Assembly (NCBI RefSeq): GCF_037038585.1
Contig: NC_092525.1
Span: forward strand, 18,394,867 to 18,458,866
Source of the DNA: Patagioenas fasciata
Taxonomy: Eukaryota; Chordata; Aves; Columbiformes; Columbidae
Direction: 5' to 3'
Length of the DNA stretch: 64,000 nucleotides
The notes below the pieces were generated by a model. It worked only from the letters and a program-made list of their open reading frames with translations. It made no database searches and was not told the origin of the DNA. The position numbers and the translations under genes are program-made. Positions 13,701 to 25,140 of the stretch are shown here, in pieces (position 1 is the first letter of the stretch; the number at the start of each line of letters is the position of its first letter).

Positions 13701-16700
13701 ATTGTTTGATCTTTTCTGTTACAAAAAACGTATTTAATTGTTTATAACATTGCCAGATCTCAGCTGAAAAGTTAGCTGGAATTTTCTGCGCCAAAAATTT
13801 ATTCTCATTCTTCAACACTGGCTCTATTTTTGTTCTTGAAATCTTACTATCCTGTTGTGCTGTCCTGCTTTTTTAGGTCATCCTTCAACTTGTCCTGCTT
13901 AAGTATACGTTGATTGTTACTTGTGTATTTTGTTGTATATATTAAATATTTGTATCACAGTTGTATCTGGTGTCCCAGATGAATATTCCCTTGGGGCTAA
14001 ATATTTTATGCATGCATTTATTTTTGACTAACAAATAGTTCTTGTGACATTCATTCAACGAAATATGTTTCTTATGTTTGAAGTTGTAGCTCTCAATGTG
14101 TCTGTGGTTTTGTTTTTTTCTTGTAATGGATGCTTTCCCTCACCATTAGCTTGAAATTTCTTCAGAGTAGGACAGCTAGTGTCTTCTAAGTGATGGAGCT
14201 GGACAGACAGTAGAATTGGGATGGCATTTTAGATAGTAAAAAATAAAATCTTAAAGTTATACCAGTGGAAAGCTGTCAACTGATTAATTGAGGGATTTTT
14301 GTGGTTCAGTAAATTGCGTGATCAACACATACAGACTCATTTCTTAATTACATTAACCTTGAATTGCAGAACAATTTGAGTAATCGTAGTCTTCATTGAC
14401 ACGTAAATGTTTGCATTCGATAATTCAGTGCAGTTTTTTTAAATGGCAAGATTTGCAGAGGACTAGCAGTTAGTGACATGTCAGTAAAACACATTTATAA
14501 ATTAACACCTACACAGTAATATATGTGTGAATTTCCTTACACTTTAGTTTTACAGGTGGAAAGTATATTGTACAATACACTGACTTTAGCATTTTCTTTT
14601 CTGCATGGCCTTCTGTTCCCGTGTTCAAATATAACATTAGGAAGGTTTTCTCATACTGTAGTTCTGTTCTTAAATTTGGGAGGTTTCTTAGAAGGATGAT
14701 TCTCCCTTGTGTGGGAAGAAGCAGTAAATAGATCATTTCTTTGTTGTCTCCACTTGATTTGCATGTTTAAATGGTTCAAAGAGAAAACAGCCTAAACATT
14801 TGTTTTTCAACACATATTCAGAACAAATCCTTAATCATGCCTGCCATTTAGATCTAATCTGATTGTATATTATTTTAAGTTTTATTGCAAAACACATTAA
14901 AAACTGTAAACTGACTATCCTTACATTGGTAGCAAAATACATTTGTGGCTTAAAAGGGGAGATAGTACAGCAAAGGTGAACAAATAACGTGATTCCTTGT
15001 ACGGTCTTACAGTCTGCAGGTTTGGGGAGCCCTTTTGATTAAATTCCTGTTCTTAGCAACAAATGAGTTAAATTCCTGTTTTTACCATTGTCTTCCTGCA
15101 GGATCACAAGAAAATCCTCTAATCCTGCTGAACCTGAGTCCCTCTCCTGAAAATTGTGTAAAAATATATGTATTTTTGGCAGTTTGTATATAAATCCTAA
15201 GCAAAGGCAAGTTATGTTTGGTGTTATATGACAAAACCAGGTTGCACAGCCCATCTGTTCACAGATGGGAAAAACTCTGGGAAACATTGTAAACATCGAT
15301 TTTCAGTAAATGGTGATGTGGCTAATTGCAATTGTTTAACTTTTTACCTAGGTTTGTGGAATTGCAGTCCAAAGTGAAAAGTTCATTGGTTAGAATTCTG
15401 AAGATAAGAGCAAAGCTGACAAACCTACAGGTCTGGTGTACACTGATTTACTTTTGATAATCTACTTGTAATACAGGATTTGAAATAAAAATTAAAATCT
15501 TACATGAAACCTTTGAGTATTGAGGAGTAGGGAAGCAAATAAAATACTTGAAACCAGGCAGGTTTGACTTGGAAATCACAAAACAAAAAAAACCCAGAAC
15601 TTAGTAGATTTTCTTTTTTAAACTAGAGGAGTTGCTTTTCCAAGTACACCATTTTGTAATTTGTATCGCTCCTCATTTTGTACACAAATAAAAGCATATG
15701 AAGTAGGTATCAACTATTATTTATAGCTGAAATATGAATTATTACTTCATAGATGTTTATGTCTTTGAAGATTACATATCCCATTGTGTTAAAGTGATTG
15801 CATTATTTAATTTACCACTAATGTATCATCGTTTAGTAGCCTGTTTAATACATGCTAAAATGCAAATCACGTTGCTCTTTTATTCACATTTTGTTTCCTG
15901 GATAAGTTTAACACAAGGTTCATTGCTGTATATCGATATCTGAGAAATAATTCAGTGTACTCAAAGTGTATTGATTTGGTTTACTTGCATGTGTGGTCTG
16001 ACAGTGTTTTATTTACAAAATGCACTGATACTAATTCAAAATACTGTAATTGAAATGTTTATTTAGAAAAATCTATTGAAAAATCCTTTCTGTTTCTCGT
16101 GAGACTGATAGTGTATGTTTTTAGGTCTACCATGAGATGCTGAGGAGCATGTTCGATACAATCTTACACACTCACAGATTTTACTAACATATTCTAGCAA
16201 GCTTGCACATGTGCCCAAATTGCTTTTCTGGGGATCAAGTGCTAATCTGTTTAAACAGCTGAAGACTTAATAATGAAGCGTAAATAACGGGAGATTTTTA
16301 AGTAACACTCTCCAAGGCACCCGATGCCGTTTTCCAGAGCAGCATGTGCTCTTGCACCCCTCAAATTTTTAGTCCTTTGACCTTCTGTAAGGTGGAGTCT
16401 CATGCACCGTTTAGAGCTTGTGAAAAAAATCCAGAAGTTCTTTCTTTCGGATGTTTTAAATAAATTGTAAACATCTGAGCAGGTAGTTTGGGAATGAGAT
16501 TTAACCATGTCTTTAATTATGTTTTTTTTCCAGGCTTTAGAGGGCAGTAGAGAGCTTGAAAATATTATTGGTGTCTCCAACTCGTCTTGCAACTTGAGGG
16601 CTGAAGTGCAGAAAACCCAAGTGCTAAGTAAGGAGGATTTTCAATAATATTTATCCCCTATATAACAATTTAACGATGATCACTCCAAACGTTTCCTGGA

Positions 16701-19700
16701 GTTATAGCCCACTCTGTGTTTTAACGGAGTGTTATACACCAGGACTGACCTGTGAGTTCTTTTTTCAAGACAAATGCACCTTAAATGTCCTTGTGCATCC
16801 AGCCGAAGACATAAAAGAAAGGAAACCCCAACAGCCCGACCTTCCAACTCACAGGCACAGATGCGGAGGAAAAACATGCAAGAGCAACACCTTTTCTTAT
16901 GTAAATAGTTAGATACTTAGTGGGTAGTTAGCTAGTGATTAGGCTAAATGTTTGCACTTTGATTGCGTTGCCTTTCTTCTCTTTTTGCAAGGAAGTTGTT
17001 TTGTTTGTTTGTCTGTTAGGAGGATTAGGCTGAATATAGCTTTCCAGGCTTTAAAAATTGTTATTCATGTGTCTTTGAATGATGGACATACCAGATGCTT
17101 ATTGTGTTGGGATTAGGGCACTTTACAGATGGCACATCTGTAATATTTTTCCAAAGCACCAAGAAAGCCAAAGATTTTAATTTATATGTGTCCACTTGAG
17201 GAAACTTTTTATCCTTAATCCATGTCAGAGGTTCTTGGGACATGAGAACCCTTAGCAGTGAAAACTGCATTCATACTTCTCTTCCCAGCTGCAACTTGGT
17301 GGGGAAATACTCTAATGCAAAAAACTTACGGTGTGGATAATAGCAGGAAAAGAAAAACAAACGAACAAAACCACAACTACCACTTGCTTTCAGGGACAAG
17401 AAATAAAGATCTGCCTTTCCAGGTCATTCCTTTCAGAGTTAAAAGGGATGAGTGGCAGCTGTAGGCACCAATCTTTATGCTTCAGAACAGTTAGTTCATT
17501 TGTTTTCACAACAGCAACCCCTTTTATCTGTACTCACATGACACATTTCAGTACAGGCATGTGTCTAAGACTGCATTTACCTACCACCACTTCTCCTCAA
17601 AGGTTTGCATAACAACGTTGTTCTTGTAGACTTTTCAGCCCAGCCTCTAGTTTCCAGCTGAGCAGGGAACATGAATGAATATGCATATACATAGTGCCTG
17701 GGTCCAGTCGCTGGACAAGCATACGAAGATGATAAAACAGTTTCTTAACCTGCAGCAAATTTGATGTTCTGCTGGTTGACCTTGTTCTACAACCTCTCTG
17801 GTTGCTCTGTTTTCTGCAGGGTGTAAAACATTGGAACCAGCTCTGGGACTGGTTCTTTGTTCGCAGCTGGAAACAGGTGGGCTGTAAAGCCACAGGTGCG
17901 ACAGAATTTTTCTTCCCAAAGAGCACTGTGACTCCTCCAAAGCATTAGATCATGAGTCCTAGCACTGGCATTTATGCACCACACAATTCCAGCGACTACT
18001 GTTGTTTAAATTACCATTTCTTTCCTAATTTATATACCAATGCTCGTTCCGTTTTCATTTTGCATGTGTATACGCTGTACTGGTTCCCACTGTAATGCAT
18101 ATAACCAGATGCTTTCTTATCCAAAATGAAGTTTCCTGAAAACAGCCTGTGTTTACATTACTACCCTACACTGTGGATAGGGCAGTGACTGTCCACGTCA
18201 CCTCAGACCTATCTCTGTTGCATTCACTTCTTGGTGCCTTCAAAATGGGAAAAAATCCTCTTTCCCCATCTCTGAATTAGGAGCAAAGCCCCGTCTCAGC
18301 ACAAGACAGAAATGGGAACAAAACGTGGTATGAGGCTTGTAAGCACAGCTTCTCAAACTTATGTTCATTTTGAAAATGTTTTGTTAATTTTTTTGAGCAT
18401 AACTGCGTAAGTAAATGGATTTTTTGCCATGACTTGAAGAAAAATTCAAATATTTTGAAAGCGAAAACGGAAGCACAGGTATTATTTTCCTTGAAATCTC
18501 TGGGGCTACATTGGTTAATTTCAGATTTACTTCTTCACTAGTGAGTCAAGCAGAAGAATTGCAGCTGTTGAAAAGAAACCATGGAAAACTTCCTGCAAGA
18601 GGTAAGAAGTTTTTTATAACTCTTGGGTTTTGATTATTCCTTTTAGATGATTCCTTCTTAGTTCTTTTCACTCAAAATAACTTGAGTAACTTTAGTAGGT
18701 GAAAATTATGATAATCAAATGTGTTTCTTCTGAAAACTTTTACTCTACTCAAATGTAAATTTCATCTATTCTGCTATTTTCATTGTAATGGGTATTCCTC
18801 CATAAAACTGTGCAAGGAGAAGAAATCATCAATGGTCTTGCACTTGAATCATGGTCTAGAAATAAGTAAAATCAAGTCCTAGAGAGTTTACCTACATTTT
18901 TTTGTGCCTGTTATCCTTGTTCTTCCTCACTCTTCTCCCTCCCTCTGCATTTTCAGTGTATAAGCCCAGTAGCTTGCAGCCTTTGCAGCAAAACCTTTTT
19001 CACCTTCTGTGTATTGTGAGGTATTTAGCACACTCGGGGACTGTGGAGGCCTAACTATTAGGTTTCTTCATAATTAGTGCTATAAAAATATTTGAAGTTG
19101 GTGGCATGTAATGTGGTGTGGCCCACACAGCCACTTGAGTGCCTTGTCTGGCTGGGAAGGTGGCAGGAGGACACACACAGGATTTATTTGTCCTCTCACA
19201 CTCAGTAAAATCAACAAACATTCACCACGGATGTTCTGATGTTTCTGTTATCTTCATGCATTCTGCCTTAAAACAGAGCAAAACCAGAATTAAAATCCGT
19301 GATGGCATCTCTGCTGCTGTCCCTTCATGTCACAAGCAGCTCTTAGATTTTGCTTGCGTCTGATTTCATGTGGGCCTAAAGTCTTTCTGCTGTGAAGAAT
19401 TCTCTTAAAGGAAAGAAAATTGATCCAACTTAAGTTTCCTCAGCTCCAGCAGATTACCACAAAATGAAAAGGAGTGCCGTTGGTTTTTAAGGAATTTGGC
19501 TCATTTGTGCAATGTGCTCTTTGTGATTTACAGCTCCCCGTGTCCTGTCGGAGCGATCGCAGCCCCCGCTTGGCGCGGCTAATGCTGAGTGCCATGGGGC
19601 ATTGCAGACTGAGACAGCCAGTGCTGCCTTTGTGTGCTGCTTGCTAATGCTCACCACGATATCCGTTTATAGTTCCATCTTTGCTCTAGAAACTACCCCC

Positions 19701-22700
19701 CAACGCTAAACATATATCTAGTGATCAGTCTTGTTAGGTGAGAAATGAGATATTTTGTGAAAGTAGGATAGAAAATAGAATTATGAGTTTAAGCAGAGCA
19801 ATTTTGATGGAGTTTCGATGTCAGTTTTGCTTTAATAAAGAATAAATTCAATTTTCCAGTCTTGAAAATACAGTACTAAGAGAGGCGAAGAAGTATGTGA
19901 TATAAGAAAAGCACTTGGAGATGTTTTACTTTGCCTTTTAGTTTTGCGTGTGTTTTTTTCATAATTATTTTTAATTAGTTATGCTCAAGACTTAAAACTT
20001 ATGACTGCTCTGTGGCTTGATACAGAGGGAATGTCACATTATCATCACATGGTGAGGCATGAAATTTATTTACTTTACGTAAACAACCTCTACTTAAAAC
20101 AACTTAATACAAAACATTCCTTGCTCAATGGGCGGCATTATGTAGAACTCAGTATATCATTTTGTGTGACCAGCATAAAAATGGCGCCATTGTTTGTCCA
20201 TGACTAGCATTTCCAGTAAACAAAATGTTTTTTAATAGAATGTAAGCAAACTGTAAAGCAGCTGCCAAGAGATGAAATCTAGTCGGTATGTTGCCGTCCA
20301 AAATATGCTTATGTGTGCTGAGAATGAATGTGTAGGTTGCGATATGCATATTTTAAAGGAAAAGTTAATAGGGTCAGAGTTGCAAGGAGTGAAGTTAATA
20401 TTCAAAAAGGGAATATTACAAATTCTACTAATACTTTGCTTCTCAAAAATAAAAACACTGACATAAATCGTGTCCATGACTGTCTGTTGTCCAAGTAAGA
20501 AATGAAAGAGTGTTAGAGATGCCCGAATACTTGCAGTGTTAAGGAAAGCTATTTTCAGACTCTAGCTTGTAACAAAATAAAAATGACTTTATTTTCTATG
20601 GTGTTTTTCATCCTGCCAAGCCCCTGGGCCAGTACGATCACCCTTATTCCGTTCAGTTCTAAACATTCCTGACTTTCATTTTGTTTTTAACACAAGTGAC
20701 CGAAGTTTGTGCTGTTTGCAGCAGTAGCGCTGGCTTTCCAAGGGACTAGGGCAGGGTTAACCAGGTGGATTTTCATTTAATGCCATTTGAAATTACTAAT
20801 GAAAGCAAAGCTGGGCAGGTTAATGACCAAGTAATACTGAGCTCCCACTCACCTCCTCAGTTTTATTGAAGACTGTGTATGGCGAAACATAAAATCCCAT
20901 TTCAAAAACACTGCAAAATAGAGACACAATAAGCAGAGTTCCTTCCCATACAGATGAAATAGTAACAGTACAATATTCCACCGTTTAAATCAAGTTTACA
21001 ATATATTTCTACCTCATTCTCAAATAAACCTTTAGACATAGCTGGGTGTCTGCCTCCCGCTTATCCTTCCTCTTCTTCCTCCTTTGGGATCTTCTGGGAA
21101 AAAGGGGAATACATCAGACTTCAGATGTATATTTTCTGGAACATATCTGTGGATTTTTCTGACTGTAAAAGCCTAACATAAGAAACATAGTTTTATTTCT
21201 TAGCCCAACTTCGTGTTCACTTGCAAGGAAGTCATTATACCTTTGCTGGGAAAAGTAAGTCTTGTGAACTGGCTAATGAGAAATATATTAAGTGAACTGA
21301 ATGAATTCACAAGTAAATTTATTCAGAAACTGAGTTTCTTTCCAGAGTTTCCATTCCTTGAGAGTAAATGGAACAAACACCATGGTTGCCTGTGCTTACA
21401 ACAAATACTCACTTGGCAGGGAGGTGATGAGGTGGACGCAGGGGCTGGACCTGGCTATTGGGAAAGGGCTTTTTGCCTCTTTGTTAAGAACAGTATTTTT
21501 GCTCATAAGGCTTTTCTACCACTGGACATGGGGAAAAGTTAATCTCAGTTACTTTATACCTGGGCGTGAACACTTGCAAATGGGACTGCATGGAGCAAAA
21601 CTGAATTACAGATCCCAGGCTGAAGGGACCTCAAGGACCATCTGGTCCCACCTTTCTTGGCACAAGCCCAGTCTAGACAAGCTGGGCCAGCACCCTGTCC
21701 AGCTGAATCTGAAAAGCGTCTGATGTTGGGGAATCCACCACTTCCCTGGGGAGATCATTCCAGTGGCCCGTTGTTCTCATCCGTGAATTAAGACCCTTGA
21801 ATGCTGAGTGTGCGAGTGCGCACAAGGACTTAGTGCAACCCCCCATTATTTTGAATGTTCCCATGCAGAAACCCAGAGAAGCGGTCCTGCCCTCCTGCAT
21901 TTACAGTCACAGCTAATTGTGAGATTTCCCTGAAGCACACCTAGAGAAGGAGAGTGTTGTATTCTAATTTGTATTGTGTGGATTTAAACTGTTGTTGCTC
22001 AGGCTAAGTTTGACTGTCCATCTTCTCTCATTGCGTGCAAAAGGGTCTTGTTTCAGTTGGCAACCCCTCAGAGCCCTTCACAGTCTGGAAGAAGTGACAA
22101 AAACCACTCAGCCTGTTATCCAAAATCTGCAGTGCTGGTGATTTTCCTGGACAAGTTGGCTACAGAAAGGTGAAGGAGCTGGGGCCGGGTTTCTGTTCAA
22201 CCCCACGTGCTCTTCCCCAGCAGGTCCCGGCTCTGTGGGGTTGTACCTGCACCTTCAGAGTGTGTGTTTCCAAACACCACCTGAGATTTGAGAAGTGTCT
22301 GGGTCTGAGGTCACTGACATGATGAGCTTTTTGGATGGAAGGAAGGGGGCAAATCACAAACCTCTCCAGTGATTTAACATCCTCCGCTATGTAGATGAAA
22401 TATTAAGCTATTAACTTCTGTGGCAGATACAGAAATGCACATGAGATGTACGACTATAGACCTCAGATGTATATACATATAGAACTGTCAACCTGCGTTT
22501 TGTATGTAGGTGTCAGCCACATTTATTTATGAATTTCACACTTGTGTTTTATACTCTATTTTCCTATGCACCTTTGTACAGATGCAATAGCTATTAATTT
22601 TTAATTCCGGTGGATCTAGACTTTGGAGTATTAAGCTTAATGAAAAATTAAAAAGAATTGTAGTTCTTTCAACAGTTACATGTAGCAACTCTTCCATGAG

Positions 22701-23025
22701 AATAAATACTGCGTTCTCCCATGAATATAATTATTTTAAATAAGAAAGAAAAAAAACAACATTAGTTTGGACTCAGTAGCAATTACATGTTTAAGAGGTG
22801 TAAATAACTTGCTATCCAGACATTACAAATATCCAGGTGCTCTGTATGTGCTGATGACAACAAAATTGAAAAGAAAGACTGTAATAATTCTGACTGGTTT
22901 TCTCTGCAGAAGATATTGATTATTTGTGTGTGGTGAGAGATTTGGAAAATTCAATTAAAGGAGTTGTGCAAAGGTTTCATAAATTTTCCTTGTACAGCGT
23001 GTACACAGACATTGTTGCGTATTAA
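4711..23025 (+). CDS. ITGB3BP: ITGB3BP (CENP-R / NRIF3), centromere protein R; spliced, first exon outside window
   Basis: CENP-R is a subunit of the CENP-O/P/Q/U/R part of the constitutive centromere network at the inner kinetochore; the human protein is also described as the nuclear-receptor coregulator NRIF3. Seven coding exons (4711-4753, 7395-7533, 13295-13367, 15352-15430, 16534-16627, 18542-18601, 22910-23025) join in one frame. The product shares VKRxLKLD, YSPTTGTCQMSxFxSP, the coiled-coil stretch LxSKV and ALEGSRELENxIG with human ITGB3BP. Exon 2 starts in phase 2, so exon 1 must supply ATG plus two bases, as in human (MP-VKR); it lies left of the window. The predicted total is about 202 residues against 177 in human; the excess is a divergent C-terminus. 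Exons 2-7 are firm; the terminal exon is less certain. The gene converges on ALG6. Confidence 0.93.
4754..7394 (+). other. ITGB3BP intron 2
   Basis: AT-rich unique sequence with a compound TG/TA dinucleotide tract at about 4789-4835. No other feature was recognised. Confidence 0.6.
4789..4835. repeat. Compound TA/TG/TATC microsatellite
   Basis: Imperfect tatatatgtgtgtgtatatc followed by atctatatgcacacatgtat. It is likely length-polymorphic but not functionally notable. Confidence 0.7.
7395..7533 (+). CDS. ITGB3BP: ITGB3BP coding exon 3
   Basis: A ttttag acceptor and gttagt donor flank 139 bases. The translation starts PPDATPLKTKKKNLKSYSP and contains the highly conserved YSPTTGTCQMSPFSSP block of CENP-R. 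This is the clearest diagnostic exon of the gene. Confidence 0.95.
8095..8185 (+). repeat. Unclassified interspersed repeat, copy 1
   Basis: Contains tttaattttgtggccctttg and then ggtttatgtgcttccaggtt. The same order of words recurs at about 9838-9925 with scattered changes, so the two are related copies. The family was not recognised. Confidence 0.5.
9838..9925 (+). repeat. Unclassified interspersed repeat, copy 2
   Basis: Contains tttaattttgtggccttttg and then ggattatgtgcttcctggtt. It matches copy 1 at about 8095-8185 over some 85 bases and in the same orientation. The similarity fades outside this span. Confidence 0.5.
10913..11170 (-). mobile_element. Candidate solo LTR of an endogenous retrovirus, - orientation
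   Basis: On the - strand there is a TATA-like tatatatag (about 11045), then about 60 bases on the signal AATAAACGCC (10973-10982), a short R/U5-like stretch and an end in TTCACA at 10913. TATA, polyadenylation signal and U5 in that order fit an avian LTR. The outer border and target-site duplication could not be fixed, and no internal retroviral genes are present. Confidence 0.45.
13295..13367 (+). CDS. ITGB3BP: ITGB3BP coding exon 4
   Basis: Acceptor ctcctag and donor gtaagt flank 73 bases that keep phase with exons 3 and 5. The acidic, polar product GDKTEENDSESRLPRRGQPQ is poorly conserved, as in the equivalent linker of the human protein. Confidence 0.85.
13368..16533 (+). other. ITGB3BP introns 4 and 5
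   Basis: Apart from exon 5 at 15352-15430, this span is AT-rich unique sequence. No repeats, RNA genes or regulatory motifs could be supported. Confidence 0.55.
15352..15430 (+). CDS. ITGB3BP: ITGB3BP coding exon 5 (coiled-coil)
   Basis: Acceptor ttttacctag and the weak donor gtctgg flank 79 bases. The product AFVELQSKVKSSLVRILKIR, then AKLTNLQ, aligns with the human EFMMLLSKVEKLSEEIMEIM region. It is heptad-rich and fits the coiled-coil/dimerisation segment. The non-consensus donor (T at +3, C in place of A) could lower inclusion. Confidence 0.88.
16534..16627 (+). CDS. ITGB3BP: ITGB3BP coding exon 6
   Basis: A poly-T tract with cag acceptor and gtaagg donor flank 94 bases. They encode ALEGSRELENIIGVSNSSCN and then LRAEVQKTQVL, near-identical at the start to human ALEGSRELENLIGIS. 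Confidence 0.95.
18542..18601 (+). CDS. ITGB3BP: ITGB3BP coding exon 7
   Basis: Acceptor cttcactag and donor gtaaga flank 60 bases. The product MSQAEELQLLKRNHGKLPAR aligns loosely with human MTKVNKQKLFEKSTGLPHK. Phase is kept on both sides. Confidence 0.85.
21605..21850 (-). mobile_element. CR1 LINE fragment, - orientation
   Basis: The + strand reads ccaggctgaagggacctcaa and then ccatctggtcccacctttct, ending in gggaatccaccacttccctg. This is the antisense of a diverged CR1 3' region. Confidence 0.8.
22910..23025 (+). CDS. ITGB3BP: ITGB3BP terminal coding exon (C-terminus divergent)
   Basis: A strong tctctgcag acceptor opens a frame in the right phase: EDIDYLCVVRDLENSIKGVV and on to TAA at 23023-23025. 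A polyadenylation signal follows within 50 bases, which supports a terminal exon. The sequence does not end in the human DSYEFLKAILN, so the last residues are lineage-specific or a further exon was missed. A cryptic donor (gtgaga) at 22933 would shorten it. Confidence 0.65.
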
Positions 23026-23067
23026 ATCAATGCAGCACTTCACAATATATTTTCTTTGAAACATAAA

Positions 23068-23073
23068 AATAAA
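23068..23073 (+). promoter_or_regulatory. Polyadenylation signal of ITGB3BP
   Basis: AATAAA lies 43 bases after the predicted stop codon in an AT-rich tail. A second AATAAA occurs near 23336 and could give a longer 3' UTR. Confidence 0.55.
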
Positions 23074-25027
23074 TAACATTTAAACAGTTCTGCTTACTAC
23101 AGAAACAAATTTTATTTTCTGTGAAGCATTTAGTCATGTGCTATCACTGACTCATACACATTTGCCAGCTGTAACAAATTTTATAGACGTTTTCTCCAGA
23201 GACATAGCTCATATACTATGAATTTTTAAATGAGCAAATGGTGAAGAAGGGATGTCAGCAATATAAAAATTGATCAGTTAAAAGATAAAAGCATAAGTAA
23301 AGAGATTTGTATGGTAGTCTTAATAGGTTTTATTAAATAAAAATACTATAAAAAGACAGTAATGAATAGACTGAAGGTTTTAACTGTGGTTGAGGTGGAG
23401 AAAAATTATTCCGGCACATTTAGTAGAAGATTGGTTTTATATCACCTGACAGGTGAACATTTTTTTTCTCTCAGCTTTTTAGATCTGTAAATGTTTTAGA
23501 GCGGTTCCAACTTGGAAAAGAACGGCGGTGGAAAAGGAGGGGGAAAGAAACTTGGGAGGATTCTGCTGCCAACCCACAAAACGAAACAAAAAGCTTGAAG
23601 TGCTACAACAAGCATTTTAAGTTTTTGGAGCGTATGAGTAGTAAATCATATTATTTGTTTACTTGAATATTGAAATTTTAATGCCATCTGTATAAATATT
23701 ACTATAAATAGGGCTGTTTTGTCTAAAGGTGCTATAATGATATTTGCTTGGAAAGAAAGCTGACTTGACGTAAAGCTGTTTTATGTGAATCTGGGCAGTT
23801 TATGTTTTTTAAGACAGCTTCTCAGAGTGAGACGCGGATCTTGGCACAGTCACTTTGGCACGTACGGGTTCTCAAAGTACTGCGTAGTCAGAATGACAGT
23901 CGGTGATGAAAAGGTTCGTGAAGATCGAATTAGGAAGTTGCATTTAGGACAAAGAAACCAACTTGTAATTAAATCTCAGTCTTTCTCTGTTACTTGTGAT
24001 TCAAGACTGGACAGCGTTCTATTTGAAGCAATAGTTAGTGGTATTTTTTTTATGATAATTCATGTAAACAAATGGTGTTTATTAGGTATAATGCTGAAAA
24101 GTTGTACCTGAGGCGAAGTTGAACTGGGTGCCTGTTTTCTGGAGTAACCGTATGAGACCCAGCTAAGAACAGGATTGCTGGTGCGACCTGGGTCAGCTCT
24201 GCCTTGTGTCACATCTACAGGCAGGGTTTGTGCGTCACGTCCTGAACAGGAGCTTGTGACACTGACAAAATCACAGCGTGACAAATAAGGACTGAGGAGA
24301 ATCTTCCCCACCGCAACCCATGGCTTGGGTGCCTCTCTCCGTCTGGGTTTCTGTGCAGCCCCTTTCCTCGGAATAGGAATCTTCTCAGCTCTAAGCCACT
24401 GTAAATCTTGTTCTTGGTATGTTTAATGTAGAGGAAATAATTCTGAAATCTCTTCACCCATTTGCAGTGGTGGAATTAAAACACAATAGGAACCATTAGC
24501 AGACACTAAGGGTTCAGACCAGAGCTGTTCCTCTGCTGCAGAAAAGCCATTTGGAAAGCCTGGCCCTGGGCTGCACCTGCTGCCTGGCCCCTTGTCCCGC
24601 ATGTTCTCATTCCCGGAGTTCCTTTGTCCTCTGCTCCTCCAGACACCTGCTCAGCCTCCCCCTGTCCCGCTCCAGCACAGGCTCAGGTGGGGTTGTCTCT
24701 CTTCTTGCCATCCCTTCACAGGTTGTTCCTCTTAGGCAATCAGTCCTTGATTGGATTCTGCTGAATCTGCTGATATGGTCCTCATGGATTTTTATTTATT
24801 CTTTTATTATTAATAGGAAAAAAAAAGAAGGGCCAGCTTCTAATCCTCATGATACATTTTGTTCTGCTTTGTCATTGTTGGTAGTAATGTAACGCATGTG
24901 TGCACACCTTCTCCTAAATTACTGTAAAAGGGATTTTGTTAACCACTGCAATAACACTTAACTGATGTTTTCACAAATTCTATAGTAACACCATTGCTCT
25001 GTTTATCAAAACTGATATTTCTTAGGG

Positions 25028-25140
25028 AGATGGTTCTCAGGGACATGAGTTGAAGGTCGACTTGATAGTGTTGGGTTAACGGCAGGACTTGATGATCTTA
25101 AAAGGTCTTTTCCAACCACAATGGTCCTGTGATTCTCCAC
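25028..25140 (+). mobile_element. CR1 LINE 3' end, + orientation
   Basis: A short terminal piece with ggttctcagggacatgagtt, acttgatgatcttaaaaggt, and the end ccaaccacaatggtcctgtg. It is a 5'-truncated CR1. Confidence 0.85.

Larger units (their letters stand above)
16628..22909 (+). other. ITGB3BP introns 6 and 7
   Basis: Apart from exon 7 at 18542-18601, this span holds one CR1 fragment at about 21605-21850. A short GC-richer patch lies near 19530-19620. Nothing else was recognised. Confidence 0.55.

Noticed and set aside
16251-16592. 113-codon - strand ORF
   Set aside because: It overlaps ITGB3BP exon 6 in antisense and has no recognisable domain.
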